Shown here piece after piece: positions 16,107 through 24,691 of a stretch of DNA of 35,512 nt. The DNA is from Hymenobacter glacialis (GTDB lineage Bacteria > Bacteroidota > Bacteroidia > Cytophagales > Hymenobacteraceae): the NCBI RefSeq assembly GCF_001816165.1, contig NZ_MDZC01000061.1, forward strand, positions 1-35,512, in the 5' to 3' direction. The position numbers and the translations under genes were made by a program. Each line of letters begins with the position of its first letter. Within the stretch, counting starts at the first letter, position 1. The notes under the pieces are model-generated. The model was given only the letters and a program-made list of their open reading frames with translations, was not told the DNA's origin and ran no database searches.

Positions 16107-17258
16107 ATGGCCAAGAAAACTACTGCGCCCAAGCCGCAGCTCGTGCACATTAAGTCGCCCGGCGTGGGCACCGATTCGCTTTCCAAGGCCCAGAAGGAGT
16201 TCAATCGGCTTACCAAGCGCATTGCCCGGCTGGAAAAAGAGGTGATAGACTTCCGCGAAGCCGCCACGGCCATGCGCCAGCGCGTGCAAAACGAGTACCG
16301 CCCGCTGCAAGCCCGCCACAACGACGCCCGCGCCGCCCTGGTGCGCCAACTCGACCAGGCGTTTGAAACCTACAAGCTCACCAAAGGCGAAAAGAACAAG
16401 ATTACCGACCTCATCGGCCAGTGCATCGACCTGCTGGAGCGCGGCCACGAAAACCTGCAGCCCATCATCGACAAGCACGCGCCACCGCTTTCGGAGGAGG
16501 AAGAGGCCGAGGCGGATAAAGCCACTTCGGAGATGATGAAGCAGCTGTTCACCATACAGTATGGCATCGAGTTCGACCCCGACGTGGACGTGAGCACGCA
16601 GGCAAAGTTTATGGCCTACGTAGACGAGAAAATGGCCGAGCGGGAAGCCGAATACGAGCAGCAGGAAGCCCAGGCCGCCGAGCGCCGCACCCGGCGCAAA
16701 AAGAGCCCCAAGCAGCAGGCCGCCGAGGAGCAGAAGCAGGCCGAGGAGAAAAACATCACCAAAGCCGTGCGCACGCTCTACATGGATTTGGTGAAGCACC
16801 TGCACCCCGACCTGGAACCCGACGAAGCCGAAAAGCTGCGCAAAACCGAGCTGCTCAAGCAGGTGACCACCGCCTACCAGGCCAACGAGCTGCTCACCCT
16901 GCTACGCCTGCAGCTGGAGCTACAGCGCATCGACCAGAGCCACCTCGAAAACCTGGCCGAAAGCCAGCTCAAGTACTACAATAAGCTGCTGAAGGAGCAA
17001 ACCCGCGAGCTGGACGAGGCGCTGCTGGCCGAGCAGCAGGACTGGTCGGCCTTCACCGGCAAGCCCTATTACTTCACCCCCACGCCCGTTGCGATGGAAC
17101 TGGACTACCAGCACCAGAAGTCCGGCCTGGACTACAAAATCAAGCAGCTGGAAGCCGAAGTGCTGGCCTTCGGCCACGACCCGGCTGCGCTAAAGGCCTT
17201 CCTGAAGACGCATAAGATTCCGAAGGCGGGCACGGGTCCGCTGATTTTCGGGCGGTAA
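16107..17258 (+). CDS. J-domain (DnaJ-like) coiled-coil protein
   Basis: The 383-residue protein has a Lys/Pro-rich start (MAKKTTAPKPQLVHIKSPG) and a long charged helical region (about 25-220) likely to form a coiled coil. A J-like segment follows: AVRTLYMDLVKHLHPDLEPD with the HPD tripeptide at 233-235, then LLKQVTTAYQANELLTLLRL. HPD is the loop by which J proteins stimulate Hsp70 ATPase. The J domain is inside the protein, not at the N-terminus, and no Gly/Phe or zinc-finger region is present, so this is a type III-like co-chaperone with unknown client. The upstream reading frame from 15936 overlaps the broken secreted-protein gene and contains the promoter, so the ATG at 16107 is preferred. 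It converges on the next gene with only 8 nt between stops. Confidence 0.8.
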   Translation: MAKKTTAPKPQLVHIKSPGVGTDSLSKAQKEFNRLTKRIARLEKEVIDFREAATAMRQRVQNEYRPLQARHNDARAALVRQLDQAFETYKLTKGEKNKITDLIGQCIDLLERGHENLQPIIDKHAPPLSEEEEAEADKATSEMMKQLFTIQYGIEFDPDVDVSTQAKFMAYVDEKMAEREAEYEQQEAQAAERRTRRKKSPKQQAAEEQKQAEEKNITKAVRTLYMDLVKHLHPDLEPDEAEKLRKTELLKQVTTAYQANELLTLLRLQLELQRIDQSHLENLAESQLKYYNKLLKEQTRELDEALLAEQQDWSAFTGKPYYFTPTPVAMELDYQHQKSGLDYKIKQLEAEVLAFGHDPAALKAFLKTHKIPKAGTGPLIFGR

Positions 17259-17266
17259 AGGACGTC

Positions 17267-18505
17267 TTAGAGCACACCGACAGACCGGGCTACCCGCTCA
17301 AAAAACGGCATGCCATACAACACGGCAAAACCCTTGATGTGGCTGCGCAACCGGGTTTCTTCGGTCGCATCGGTGCCGGCGGCGAAGTGGAGCTCAACCA
17401 GCCAGATATGCACCTGATAATAGTCGAGCAGCCAGCTGTGGGTTTCAAATTGGAACAAGCCCCGAACGCTGGGAACCGAGGCCCGACTGCGGTGGGTGCG
17501 TAGCTGGGCCACTGCATAAAAAGCCCGCAGCAATTCGTTGTACACGTTATGCTCCAGCGTAGCCAGCTCGGGGCATTGCGCCTGCGTAAACTCCAGCCAC
17601 TCCAGCAGCAAGCCAAACTGGCTGGTCAGAAACAGGGCTTCGGCCACGTGGAAGTGGTAGCCCGCCGAAAAAAAGTTGTAGAAAGCCGGCATCGTCGACG
17701 CCGGGGCCTCGGTGGCCTGCGCTTCGCGCCGCAGGCGGCCTAATACGTCGGCTGGCAGGGGCAGTTCTGGCGCATCGTACCACTGCGCCACTATTTCGGC
17801 AAAGCCGCGCCGGCCGCGGGGAAACGCGTGTACTTCGGCCGGAACCGGCAGCGCGAGCAGGAGAGCGAGCCGCTGGCGCCAGGCGGGCTCGTTCTCCGCC
17901 AGAAACTCACCCAAAAACAACACGCAGTGGCCAAACAGCTGGGCATCGGGCGTGTGCTTGTGGCGCAAGTATTCCGTCACCACCTCGCCGTACGCTCCGT
18001 TGAGGTGGGTCAGGTCCACGAACGATTCCACAAAGTATTCCTGGCCGGCGGGGTGGGCCGCCAGGCGCAGGGCCAGCGGCACAGCCGGGCCGTTGGGGGC
18101 GATGGGCCGCGTGACACGGCCCAGGAAATAGCCCAGCAGCAGGCGTTCGGGGTAGGTGAGGCGCTCCATTCCCAGCAGCTCGGGAATGTCGTTCAGGGTG
18201 CCCGTCGCGGCGGTGCTGGCAGTAGCCAAGCCTGATACGGCTTGGCCAAAAGCGGCAAAATCGGCGTGGCCGGCGTAGCGGGCCAGCGTGTCGAGGGTGT
18301 GCAGGTGGAAGCCGGCTTCGGTGTCGACCAACCCAAAAAAGCGGCGCAGGGTACTTGGACTCAGGCGCTGCCCGCCACCAGCAGACGTTTTCTGTAGCTC
18401 TACCTCCAGGGCATCGCAGTGGCTGGGGTAGAGCAAGGGCTGCCCAAAGCGGGCTGCTACGGCCTCGCGAAGGGCGGCTTGCAGGGGAGGGGAAAGTCGG
18501 GGCAC
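17267..18505 (-). CDS. Uncharacterised protein with N-terminal helix-turn-helix-like region
   Basis: I recognise this as a type common in Hymenobacter-like genomes but know no function. Residues near the N-terminus read LSPSTLRRFFGLVDTEAGFH followed by LHTLDTLARYAGHADFAAF. This looks like a small helical DNA-binding or HTH-like module (S-x-S-T-L-R-R-F-F-G and T-L-D-T-L-A-R-Y patterns). The remaining 300 residues are helical, rich in Leu, Ala, Phe and Tyr, and look like a repeat solenoid or TPR-like sensor domain; no membrane segment is evident. The start is uncertain: GTG at 18505 gives MPRLSPPLQAALREAV; another GTG at 18559 adds 18 residues. It is divergent from the MORN-repeat gene. Confidence 0.65.
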   Translation of the reverse strand: MPRLSPPLQAALREAVAARFGQPLLYPSHCDALEVELQKTSAGGGQRLSPSTLRRFFGLVDTEAGFHLHTLDTLARYAGHADFAAFGQAVSGLATASTAATGTLNDIPELLGMERLTYPERLLLGYFLGRVTRPIAPNGPAVPLALRLAAHPAGQEYFVESFVDLTHLNGAYGEVVTEYLRHKHTPDAQLFGHCVLFLGEFLAENEPAWRQRLALLLALPVPAEVHAFPRGRRGFAEIVAQWYDAPELPLPADVLGRLRREAQATEAPASTMPAFYNFFSAGYHFHVAEALFLTSQFGLLLEWLEFTQAQCPELATLEHNVYNELLRAFYAVAQLRTHRSRASVPSVRGLFQFETHSWLLDYYQVHIWLVELHFAAGTDATEETRLRSHIKGFAVLYGMPFFERVARSVGVL

Positions 18506-18608
18506 GAAGGTAGAAGATGGAGTTGCCGTCAAAGGAAAAGAAATTTTTGGCCTTTGCACCGTCTTTTTTCCCTGCTGACCTTTATTTTCTTATCTCCCGA
18601 CTTGATTG

Positions 18609-19460
18609 ATGAAGACCATTGGTGTTGCCCGCACAGCTGTTCGTTTGGGTCACTATTTGCTGGCCGGCCTGGCTGGGGTGAAGCGTGGGCTTTTAACTGT
18701 CAGTATTAATACGATGGGCATGCCCGAGCTTAACGTGCGTCGTACCTACACGCATTGTCCCGGCAAGGGCCCTCAGCTACTTGAGGAATACCAGTGTTTT
18801 CTGCTGGCTGGCACGCACACCGAAATAAAACACGGCTACTACCGCGAGTACCACCCCGATAGCGGCCAGTTGGCAACGGCCTACCACTACTGCGACGGCC
18901 AGCGCCACGGCCAGTGCGAGGAATACGTGGAATGGGGCACCCAAAGCTACCCGGCGGCGGTGCTGCACTACCGGAAAGGCCAGCGCCACGGCGCTGCCGT
19001 GCGCTACGCCGCCTGGGGCAAAGAGCAGGAAGGCACTTACGTCCACGGCCTGCGCGTGGGCCGGTGGGTGAACCACCGCTTCGATGGCTCGCTCGACGTG
19101 TGTCATTACAAAGCCGGCCGGCTCCACGGCGATTTTGTGACCTACGGTCCCGATGGGCGGGAGCAAAACCGGCTGTTTTACCAAAACGACAAGCCCCTTA
19201 CCGGCACCCGCACCGAATACTACGCCGATGGCAAAACCCGACAGAAAATCAGCTACGCGGCTGGTCGTCGGCAAAAGTGGTCAAAAAGCTGGTATGGCCT
19301 GCGCGCCGTTCAGCCGCGCATCTTTTTACCGGCCGTGGTGCACCTGCTGCTGCACGGCAGCACCCCCAAGTTAGCTATTGGCAGCCGCTCCGGGTACCTG
19401 GTAGGGACCGAAGATTTGGCTACAAAACCCTGGGGCGATGACAGCCTTCGCAGGCAGTAG
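18609..19460 (+). CDS. MORN/YwqK-type repeat protein
   Basis: The middle of this 283-residue protein is made of about six degenerate MORN/YwqK-type repeats. Examples are HGYYREYHPDSGQLATAYHY, GQRHGQCEEYVEWG, GQRHGAAVRYAAWG, HGLRVGRWVNHRF, GRLHGDFVTYGPDG and GTRTEYYADGKTRQK. These form short beta hairpins used for protein or lipid contacts; some such proteins are annotated as toxin-antitoxin YwqK antitoxins, but that label has weak functional support here. The last 60 residues (after RRQKWSKSWYGL) lack repeats and contain a hydrophobic FLPAVVHLLLHG segment. The ATG at 18609 gives a basic hydrophobic N-terminus; MGMPELNV at 18714 is an alternative start directly before the repeat domain. No toxin gene is adjacent. 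Confidence 0.7.
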   Translation: MKTIGVARTAVRLGHYLLAGLAGVKRGLLTVSINTMGMPELNVRRTYTHCPGKGPQLLEEYQCFLLAGTHTEIKHGYYREYHPDSGQLATAYHYCDGQRHGQCEEYVEWGTQSYPAAVLHYRKGQRHGAAVRYAAWGKEQEGTYVHGLRVGRWVNHRFDGSLDVCHYKAGRLHGDFVTYGPDGREQNRLFYQNDKPLTGTRTEYYADGKTRQKISYAAGRRQKWSKSWYGLRAVQPRIFLPAVVHLLLHGSTPKLAIGSRSGYLVGTEDLATKPWGDDSLRRQ

Positions 19461-19577
19461 CGGCCGCACAATCCGGGAGCGGCCCGGCGAATGGCCGGAG
19501 TGGGGCAAAACGAACTTGTTTCGGGGGGAGAGGTGTTAAAATCGGTGCCCGAAACGCACCGCAACCGCTTCCGGGCG

Positions 19578-19585
19578 TAAATTTG
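19578..19585 (+). promoter_or_regulatory. -7 element of the SirB1-like gene promoter
   Basis: TAAATTTG (exact TAnnTTTG) 23 nt before the ATG at 19609. No -33 TTTG is seen. Confidence 0.5.
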
Positions 19586-19608
19586 CGGGGCTGAGCCACC
19601 CCTGCGTA

Positions 19609-20442
19609 ATGACGAACAAAGAAATCAAAGCCCTAATCTCGCTGCTCGACGACCCGGAAGTAGCGCCGCAAATTCAGGATAAAATCCAGAATTTAGGAGA
19701 AAGCATCATCCCGTTTCTGGAGGAGTCGTGGGAGGAAACCCTGGATGGCCAGCAGCAGCAGCGGCTGGAGGACCTGATTCACCACCTGCAGTTTGAGGGC
19801 CTGCAGCAGCGCCTGCGCGTGTGGCGCGAGGCCGGCGCCGTCGACCTGTTGGAAGGCATGTGGCTGCTCAATACGTATCAATATCCCGATGCCGACCTGC
19901 AGGCCCTGAACCGCGCCATTGAGCAGCTGCGCTTCGAGGCCTGGACCGCCCTGCGCCCCGAAATGCACCCTGCCGACCAGGTGCAGGCCCTGAACCACGT
20001 CATGTTCCGGGTGCACAAGTTCGCAGCCAACACCCAGCACTTCCACTCGCCGGCCAATACCATGCTGCAGCGCGTGATTGAGACCAAGCGCGGCAACCCG
20101 CTCACGCTCTGCGTGATTTACCTGCTGGTAGCGCAGCGGCTGCACCTGCCCGTATTCGGGGTGAACCTGCCCAACCTGTTTGTGCTCACGTTCCGGCCCG
20201 AGCTGCCGGGGGCCGAGCCGTTCTACATCAACTGCTACAACCGCGGCCTGGTGCTTTCGCGCACCGACATTGAGCACTACGTAGGCCAGCTGAATATTTC
20301 CTCGAACCCGATTTTCTACGAGCCCTGCACCAACCTGGACATTGTGCGGCGCGCCCTGCGCAACCTGCAAATGAGCTTCGAGAAGCTGCAGGAGCCCGTG
20401 AAGGCGACCGAGGTGGCCGTCCTGCTCAGCATTCTGGAATAA
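19609..20442 (+). CDS. SirB1/transglutaminase-like family protein
   Basis: The 277-residue protein has the SirB1-type Transglut_core2 domain. The hallmark is NTMLQRVIETKRGNPLTLCV followed by IYLLVAQRLHLPVFGVNLPN (about 146-185); the segment before it, HKFAANTQHFHSPANTML, also fits. The usual family pattern after the Gly-Val is Pro-x-His-Phe; here it reads PNLFVLTF, so the expected His is absent or shifted and catalysis is doubtful. The N-terminal 100 residues are helical (EIKALISLLDDPEVAPQIQD), resembling a HEAT-like repeat. Function is not established for this family in Bacteroidota. The stop is 12 nt from the convergent redoxin gene. Confidence 0.82.
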   Translation: MTNKEIKALISLLDDPEVAPQIQDKIQNLGESIIPFLEESWEETLDGQQQQRLEDLIHHLQFEGLQQRLRVWREAGAVDLLEGMWLLNTYQYPDADLQALNRAIEQLRFEAWTALRPEMHPADQVQALNHVMFRVHKFAANTQHFHSPANTMLQRVIETKRGNPLTLCVIYLLVAQRLHLPVFGVNLPNLFVLTFRPELPGAEPFYINCYNRGLVLSRTDIEHYVGQLNISSNPIFYEPCTNLDIVRRALRNLQMSFEKLQEPVKATEVAVLLSILE

Positions 20443-20454
20443 GCGGCCTGCCGG

Positions 20455-21042
20455 CTACTGCGTCCTGATTCTCAGGCCTGCGGCGCGCTTTTCGTCCACG
20501 CCAGCGGGACGGCCGGCCAGCAGGTTGTCGAGCACTTGCTTGAGGTAGGCCTGCTGCACGCTGCTCGCTACCTGCGGGTTGTCATCAATAGCGCCCCGGT
20601 AGCGGATGGCAAAGCCTCCTGCCGTGGGTTGCAGCACCACCACTTCGGTGGTTTTGGTGGCGCCCAGCAGCGTGCTCACCTGCAGGCTGCCATCGGTGAG
20701 GGTGGGCAGGTCGAGCTTGCCGGGGGCCGTGGTGCTGCCGGACTCGGTGTAGATGGGGGAATTGATGAACAGGAACTCAACCCCCTTGGCGTCGTAGGCG
20801 CTGTTGAGCGCGGCCAGCCGGCCCTGGTAAGCCAGCGAGAAAGGACAGGCGGGGTTCAAAAACACCACCACCACGGCCTTTTTGCCCGCGTAGCTTTTCA
20901 GCGACACGTTGGAGTTGGTGGCGGTTTTGAGGGTAAAATCACCAACGGTACTGCCCACCGATTGGGCGCGCGCCACGCCCACGGCCATGGTCACGGCAAG
21001 CAGCGCCACGGCGGTGAGAATGGGAATTCGGCGAAAAGACAT
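20455..21042 (-). CDS. Exported redoxin (AhpC/TSA-like) with a single Cys
   Basis: The 195-residue protein has an N-terminal signal peptide (MSFRRIPILTAVALLAVTMA, cut near RAQS). It then has a thioredoxin-fold redoxin domain: VGDFTLKTATNSNVSLKSYA, KKAVVVVFLNPACPFSLAYQ and GVEFLFINSP. The only Cys is Cys66 in NPACPFS; the second Cys of a CxxC motif is Ser. This fits a 1-Cys peroxiredoxin-like or thiol-capture role in the periplasm better than a disulphide isomerase, but the activity is inferred. The start at 21042 is preferred because the upstream in-frame residues precede the obvious signal peptide. It lies downstream of the frameshifted phosphopantetheinyl transferase gene on the same strand. 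Confidence 0.83.
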   Translation of the reverse strand: MSFRRIPILTAVALLAVTMAVGVARAQSVGSTVGDFTLKTATNSNVSLKSYAGKKAVVVVFLNPACPFSLAYQGRLAALNSAYDAKGVEFLFINSPIYTESGSTTAPGKLDLPTLTDGSLQVSTLLGATKTTEVVVLQPTAGGFAIRYRGAIDDNPQVASSVQQAYLKQVLDNLLAGRPAGVDEKRAAGLRIRTQ

Positions 21043-21082
21043 GGCGGTAAGGTTAGGCTTGTGAGGGAGGGCGTGCCGAAGG

Positions 21083-21771
21083 CTACGGAGCAGATTGGTG
21101 GCAGTACGTAAGAACATAGCCCGGCGACGGTTGTGAATAGCAAATGCAGTGCCGGGTATGCGCGCCGCCCACTACCAACGTAGCGGGAATTTCGCCGGAT
21201 TCCCCGGACTCGAAAGTACTAAGCAGCAGCTGGGTTTTGAAAATGATGCCCCGCTGGCCCGCCAGCTTGTACAAGGTTTCTTTGGCGCTCCATAGCAAGG
21301 TATAGTGCGCGGGCGCTGCTGCATGGGCGTCCGGCGCGGCAGCCTGCGCCGCGGCCCATTCGTCGGCGTTCAGAAACTTGCTGGCCAGCCGCTGGGCTTT
21401 GTCCCGAATCATCTCCACATCGATGCCCACGCGGGCGCCCTGCGCCAGCACCGCCGCCACCCACACGCCCGAATGCGACAGGGACAGGGCAGAATGCTGC
21501 TCGCCGCCAGCCAGCCAGGGGCGCCCGGTGGCATCGTTGTGCACCACCACGCCGGCCTCGTCGGCCGTGCCGGTGCTGCGGAGCAGCTCGTGGGCCAGCA
21601 CCCGGCCGGCCAGCCACTGGGCCTGGCGCGTGGCATCGGCCGTGGCGGGCACAGCGCCCGGTACGCTTGCTGCTGCGGCAACGCGCGCCACAGCTCGGTG
21701 GGCGTTTCGGTGAGGTACCAAAGGCCCAGCACGGCAGTAGGGGAGAGGCGCTGGAGGGTGTGCAGGGGCAT
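21083..21771 (-). pseudogene. 4'-phosphopantetheinyl transferase, frameshifted
   Basis: PPTases of the Sfp type attach the phosphopantetheine arm of CoA to carrier proteins. The N-terminal part (MPLHTLQRLSPTAVLGLWYL, then TETPTELWRALPQQQAYRAL) is in one frame from the ATG at 21771. The rest (ATRQAQWLAGRVLAHELL, VGIDVEMIRDKAQRLASKFL, LLWSAKETLYKLAGQRG) is in another. The switch is at about 21651-21652, where the minus strand reads GCGCTGTGCCCGCC. Adding one G (CTG GTG CCC) restores a single 229-codon frame ending at 21083. Both magnesium-site motifs, GIDVE and WSAKE, are intact. Either the gene has been inactivated by a 1-nt deletion or the base is a sequencing error. Confidence 0.8.
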
Positions 21772-21901
21772 TGGCGAGAGGTAGTGGACGGGCCGCAGTA
21801 GCGGGGTAGCGGTGGGGAGAATGAGCAGCGGACAAGTTGCCGCCAGCCGTAGCGCACGGCTGCCCATTGGCCGCCAGCCGCGAACTACTCCCTGGCAAAG
21901 C

Positions 21902-21909
21902 TACCTTTG
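21902..21909 (+). promoter_or_regulatory. -7 element of the WD40 gene promoter
   Basis: TACCTTTG (exact TAnnTTTG) ends only 10 nt before the ATG at 21920, predicting a transcript with almost no leader. Confidence 0.55.
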
Positions 21910-21919
21910 TGCCGCTCGT

Positions 21920-22852
21920 ATGTCCGAAATTTTCCGCCCGTCCGTTACCAAAATAGCCACGCTGGCTGGCCACCGCGACGCCGTGTATGCCCTGACGGGC
22001 GGCTCGGACAACGCCATTTACTCGGGCAGCGCCGACGGCATGGTGGTGGGCTGGAACGCCGCCGAGCCCGGCCGGGACGGCGAGCTGCTGGCCCGCGTGG
22101 AAAATTCGGTGTACGCCCTGCGCCACCTACCGGCGCTGGATATGCTGGTGCTGGGGCACAATTTTCAGGGCATTCAGGCCATTGGCTTGGCGCAGCGGCA
22201 GCTGGTGCACGCCACCGCCCTGCCACCGGTGGCCATCTTTGAGATGGTGTATTCCGAAACCCGGCAGCGGCTGTACGTGGCCCTAGGCGATGGTACCCTG
22301 GCCGTGCTGCGGCTGCCCGACTTCCGGCTGGAAAAACTCCTGCGCCTCGCCGACAAAAGCCTGCGCTGCCTGGCCCTGCACGAAGGCCGCGGCGAGCTGG
22401 CCGTGGGCAGCTCCGATACGCGCACATACATCCTCGACCTGGACTCGCTGGAAACCCGCTACACCCTGGCCGAAAGCACCAATTCGGTCTTTTCGGTAGC
22501 TTTTTCGCTCGATGGCACCCGTCTGTTTACCGCCGGCCGCGATGCCCAAATCCGAACCTGGGACGTGGCGGCGGGCTACGCCCTCGCCACCACCGTGCCG
22601 GCCCACATGTACACCATCAACCATTTGGCCTTCAGCCCCGACGGCCGTTACCTGGCCTCCTGCAGCCTCGATAAAAGCATAAAGCTGTGGGACGCGGCCA
22701 CCATGACCCTGCTGCGCGTGCTCGACCGGGCCCGGTCGGCGGGGCACGGCACGTCGGTGAATCGGCTGGTTTGGCCGGGCACCGAAAACCGGCTAGTTTC
22801 GTGTAGCGACGACCGGAGCCTGGCTGTGTGGGCTCTGGAAGCTGTTAGCTGA
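21920..22852 (+). CDS. WD40-repeat beta-propeller protein
   Basis: This 310-residue cytoplasmic protein has no signal peptide and is made of WD40-type blades. Clear ones are LAGHRDAVYALTGGSDNAIY/SGSADGMVVGWN, VFSVAFSLDGTRLFTAGRDA/QIRTWDVA, INHLAFSPDGRYLASCSLDK/SIKLWDA and NRLVSCSDDRSLAVWAL, with more degenerate blades between. Seven blades fit the length. Such proteins act as interaction scaffolds; the partner is unknown. The ATG at 21920 (MSEIFRPSVTKIATLAGHRD) is chosen because it directly follows a promoter element; the longer frame from 21812 runs through the divergent PPTase promoter area. The DivIVA-domain gene follows after 87 nt of AGCTA-type repeat. Confidence 0.87.
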   Translation: MSEIFRPSVTKIATLAGHRDAVYALTGGSDNAIYSGSADGMVVGWNAAEPGRDGELLARVENSVYALRHLPALDMLVLGHNFQGIQAIGLAQRQLVHATALPPVAIFEMVYSETRQRLYVALGDGTLAVLRLPDFRLEKLLRLADKSLRCLALHEGRGELAVGSSDTRTYILDLDSLETRYTLAESTNSVFSVAFSLDGTRLFTAGRDAQIRTWDVAAGYALATTVPAHMYTINHLAFSPDGRYLASCSLDKSIKLWDAATMTLLRVLDRARSAGHGTSVNRLVWPGTENRLVSCSDDRSLAVWALEAVS

Positions 22853-22935
22853 CAGTCATTAGCACCTTCCTTGGGTCAACGCTTCAATAAATTAACCTGA
22901 AAAAGCTAATAGCTACCAGCTAAAGGCTAATAGCT
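22843..22935. repeat. AGCTA/TAGC-rich intergenic repeat, second block
   Basis: The spacer contains GAAGCTGTTAGCTGACAG and then AAAGCTAATAGCTACCAGCT and AAAGGCTAATAGCTCG, short related words like those at 3527-3596. A single related word (AGCCAATAGCTGATAGG) is at 24140-24156. Confidence 0.5.
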
Positions 22936-22939
22936 CGAT

Positions 22940-23989
22940 ATGAAAATTACCGCCCTCGATATCCGCCAGAAAACGTTTGAAAAGTCCTTTCGTGGGATTG
23001 ATAAAGACGAGGTTCAGGCCTTCCTGAACACCGTTTCGCAGCAGTGGGAGCGGCTGGGCGACGAAAACCGTGAGCTGCGCCTCAAACTGGAGCACGCTCA
23101 GCAGGACGTGCAGAAGATGCGCGAGGTAGAAAGCAGCCTCTACCGCACCCTGAAAACGGCCGAAGACACCGGCAACAACATCACCGAGCAGGCCCAGCGC
23201 GACGCCGACCTGCGCATTCGCGAAGCTCAGTTTCAGGCCGAGCAGCTCCTGACCGAAGCCCGCCAGCGCGCCCGCGCCGTGGTAGACGAGGCCTACCAGC
23301 AGGCCGAAAAAACAGTGTCGGAAATGCAGCGCGAGGCATCGGGCCTGGGCCAGGAGTGCCAGCGCCTTGAGCTACAGCTCGACGGCCTGGCCCGCGACCT
23401 GCACCACCTTGCTTCCGATGCCCTGGACAAGGTGGAAAAGGCCCGTAGCCGGCCCAAGGGCGGCGCGGCAGCCATCCTTTCGCGGGCGGCACGCGTACAA
23501 GTGGAACGGCCGAAAGAACCGGCCGCTGACTCCACTCCTGAGCCCAATCCCGCCATGCAGGTTACTTCTTCCTCCGCCATTTTACCGGCTGCCGCTGTTG
23601 CTGCCGCCACGCCCGCCTCGTTTGCGCCGGGTGCCCGCAGCCGTTCCGAAGAGCTGCTGGAGCGCACCGCCGAAACCACCGGCTACAACCCCAAGCCCGG
23701 CCAGCAGCCCGACCCTTACACCACGCCCAACCCCGACATTGAGCGGCCCGTTGCGCCCCCCGAAAACCCCGGCATTGCGCCCGCGCCCCACATCGACCAG
23801 CCCGAACCTTCGCAGGTGCCCCACCCCGGTGCGCCCCGCGTAGATCCCACCGAGCCCGAAATTCGCCCCATCGGCCCTGACCGGCCCGAAATCACCCCGC
23901 CCTCGCCCGTTATTCACCCTGGTATGGCCGCCGCCACCGCGCCCGCCACGGCAGCCGTAGCAGAAAAGTCATTTTTCGACGAAATCTAG
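22940..23989 (+). CDS. DivIVA-domain protein with Pro-rich C-terminal tail
   Basis: The 349-residue protein opens with the DivIVA signature MKITALDIRQKTFEKSFRGI followed by DKDEVQAFLNTV, which in relatives forms a membrane-curvature-sensing coiled coil. Residues about 30-165 are a continuous coiled coil rich in Glu, Gln, Arg and Ala. From about residue 190 the protein becomes disordered-looking, dominated by Pro, Ala, Glu, Ser and Thr with repeated P-E/P-x-P patterns, and ends with KSFFDEI. DivIVA homologues organise poles and septa in Gram-positives; in Bacteroidota their job is not settled, so a polar or division scaffold is only inferred. It likely shares a transcript with the WD40 gene and has a strong terminator. 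Confidence 0.9.
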   Translation: MKITALDIRQKTFEKSFRGIDKDEVQAFLNTVSQQWERLGDENRELRLKLEHAQQDVQKMREVESSLYRTLKTAEDTGNNITEQAQRDADLRIREAQFQAEQLLTEARQRARAVVDEAYQQAEKTVSEMQREASGLGQECQRLELQLDGLARDLHHLASDALDKVEKARSRPKGGAAAILSRAARVQVERPKEPAADSTPEPNPAMQVTSSSAILPAAAVAAATPASFAPGARSRSEELLERTAETTGYNPKPGQQPDPYTTPNPDIERPVAPPENPGIAPAPHIDQPEPSQVPHPGAPRVDPTEPEIRPIGPDRPEITPPSPVIHPGMAAATAPATAAVAEKSFFDEI

Positions 23990-24035
23990 CCCGCTGATTT
24001 TCCGGATTCGATGGATTTTGTAATTGATTGTGAGA

Positions 24036-24068
24036 AAGACCTGCCGTGATGGCAGGTCTTCTTTTTTT
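24036..24068 (+). terminator. Intrinsic terminator after the DivIVA-domain gene
   Basis: AAGACCTGCC (24036-24045) pairs with GGCAGGTCTT (24051-24060) around GTGAT, followed by CTTTTTTT. Confidence 0.85.
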
Positions 24069-24255
24069 GTGGTTGACTTTTGCTTCGCCGTAGCTGAATT
24101 ATACGGTTTTAGTAGTAGCAGTTGGTGTTTTGGGAGCCCCAGCCAATAGCTGATAGGCACTCGTTGTGGCACCTGGGTCACTTTCGTGTAAACCCGAAGT
24201 ATGCGCTTGGCTTCCTCATTATCTCACCATTTCTCCATTTCACCGCCACCACCAC

Positions 24256-24645
24256 ATGGGCCAGATTGCACTTGAAGGACTAGAGTTTTTTGCTTTTCAC
24301 GGCTATTATGATGAAGAGCAAAAAATGGGAAATAAGTACGGCGTAGACCTGTACATCAGTACCAACCTGCTGGGCGCCGGCGAGTCGGATAAGCTGCAGG
24401 AAACGGTGAACTACGAAGTCCTGTACCGGCTGGTGGCAGAAGAAATGCTGGCCCCGGCGCGCCTTCTGGAGCACGTGGCCCACCGCGTACTGGACCGCAT
24501 CATGGCCGAATTGCCGCACGTGCGCAAGGTGAAGGTGAGCGTGAGCAAGTTCAATCCGCCGCTAGGCGGTATCTGCCACCGGGCGCGCGTCACACTCACC
24601 AAGCGCCGCCGTGAAGCGGCAGTCAGCGGAGAGCGTATCCGGTAG
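24256..24645 (+). CDS. folB: Dihydroneopterin aldolase
   Basis: FolB splits 7,8-dihydroneopterin into 6-hydroxymethyl-dihydropterin and glycolaldehyde in folate synthesis. The 129-residue protein has the family pattern LEGLEFFAFHGYYDEEQKMG (6-25), ETVNYEVLYRLV with the conserved Tyr, LLEHVAHRVLDRI and VKVSVSKFNPPLGG with the catalytic Lys before PP. Length is typical. The ATG at 24256 (MGQIALEGLEFF) is chosen because the earlier in-frame sequence is not FolB-like. It works in the same pathway as folE at the left edge of the window but is not linked to it. Nothing downstream appears co-transcribed. Confidence 0.93.
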   Translation: MGQIALEGLEFFAFHGYYDEEQKMGNKYGVDLYISTNLLGAGESDKLQETVNYEVLYRLVAEEMLAPARLLEHVAHRVLDRIMAELPHVRKVKVSVSKFNPPLGGICHRARVTLTKRRREAAVSGERIR

Positions 24646-24691
24646 AGGTAGTTGCCTCGATGGGCGGGTATTGCAGTAGGCATCATAGCCG

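Noticed and set aside
18609..19460. MORN/YwqK protein as part of a toxin-antitoxin pair
   Set aside because: No small partner gene lies beside it, and the YwqK antitoxin label rests on repeat similarity only.
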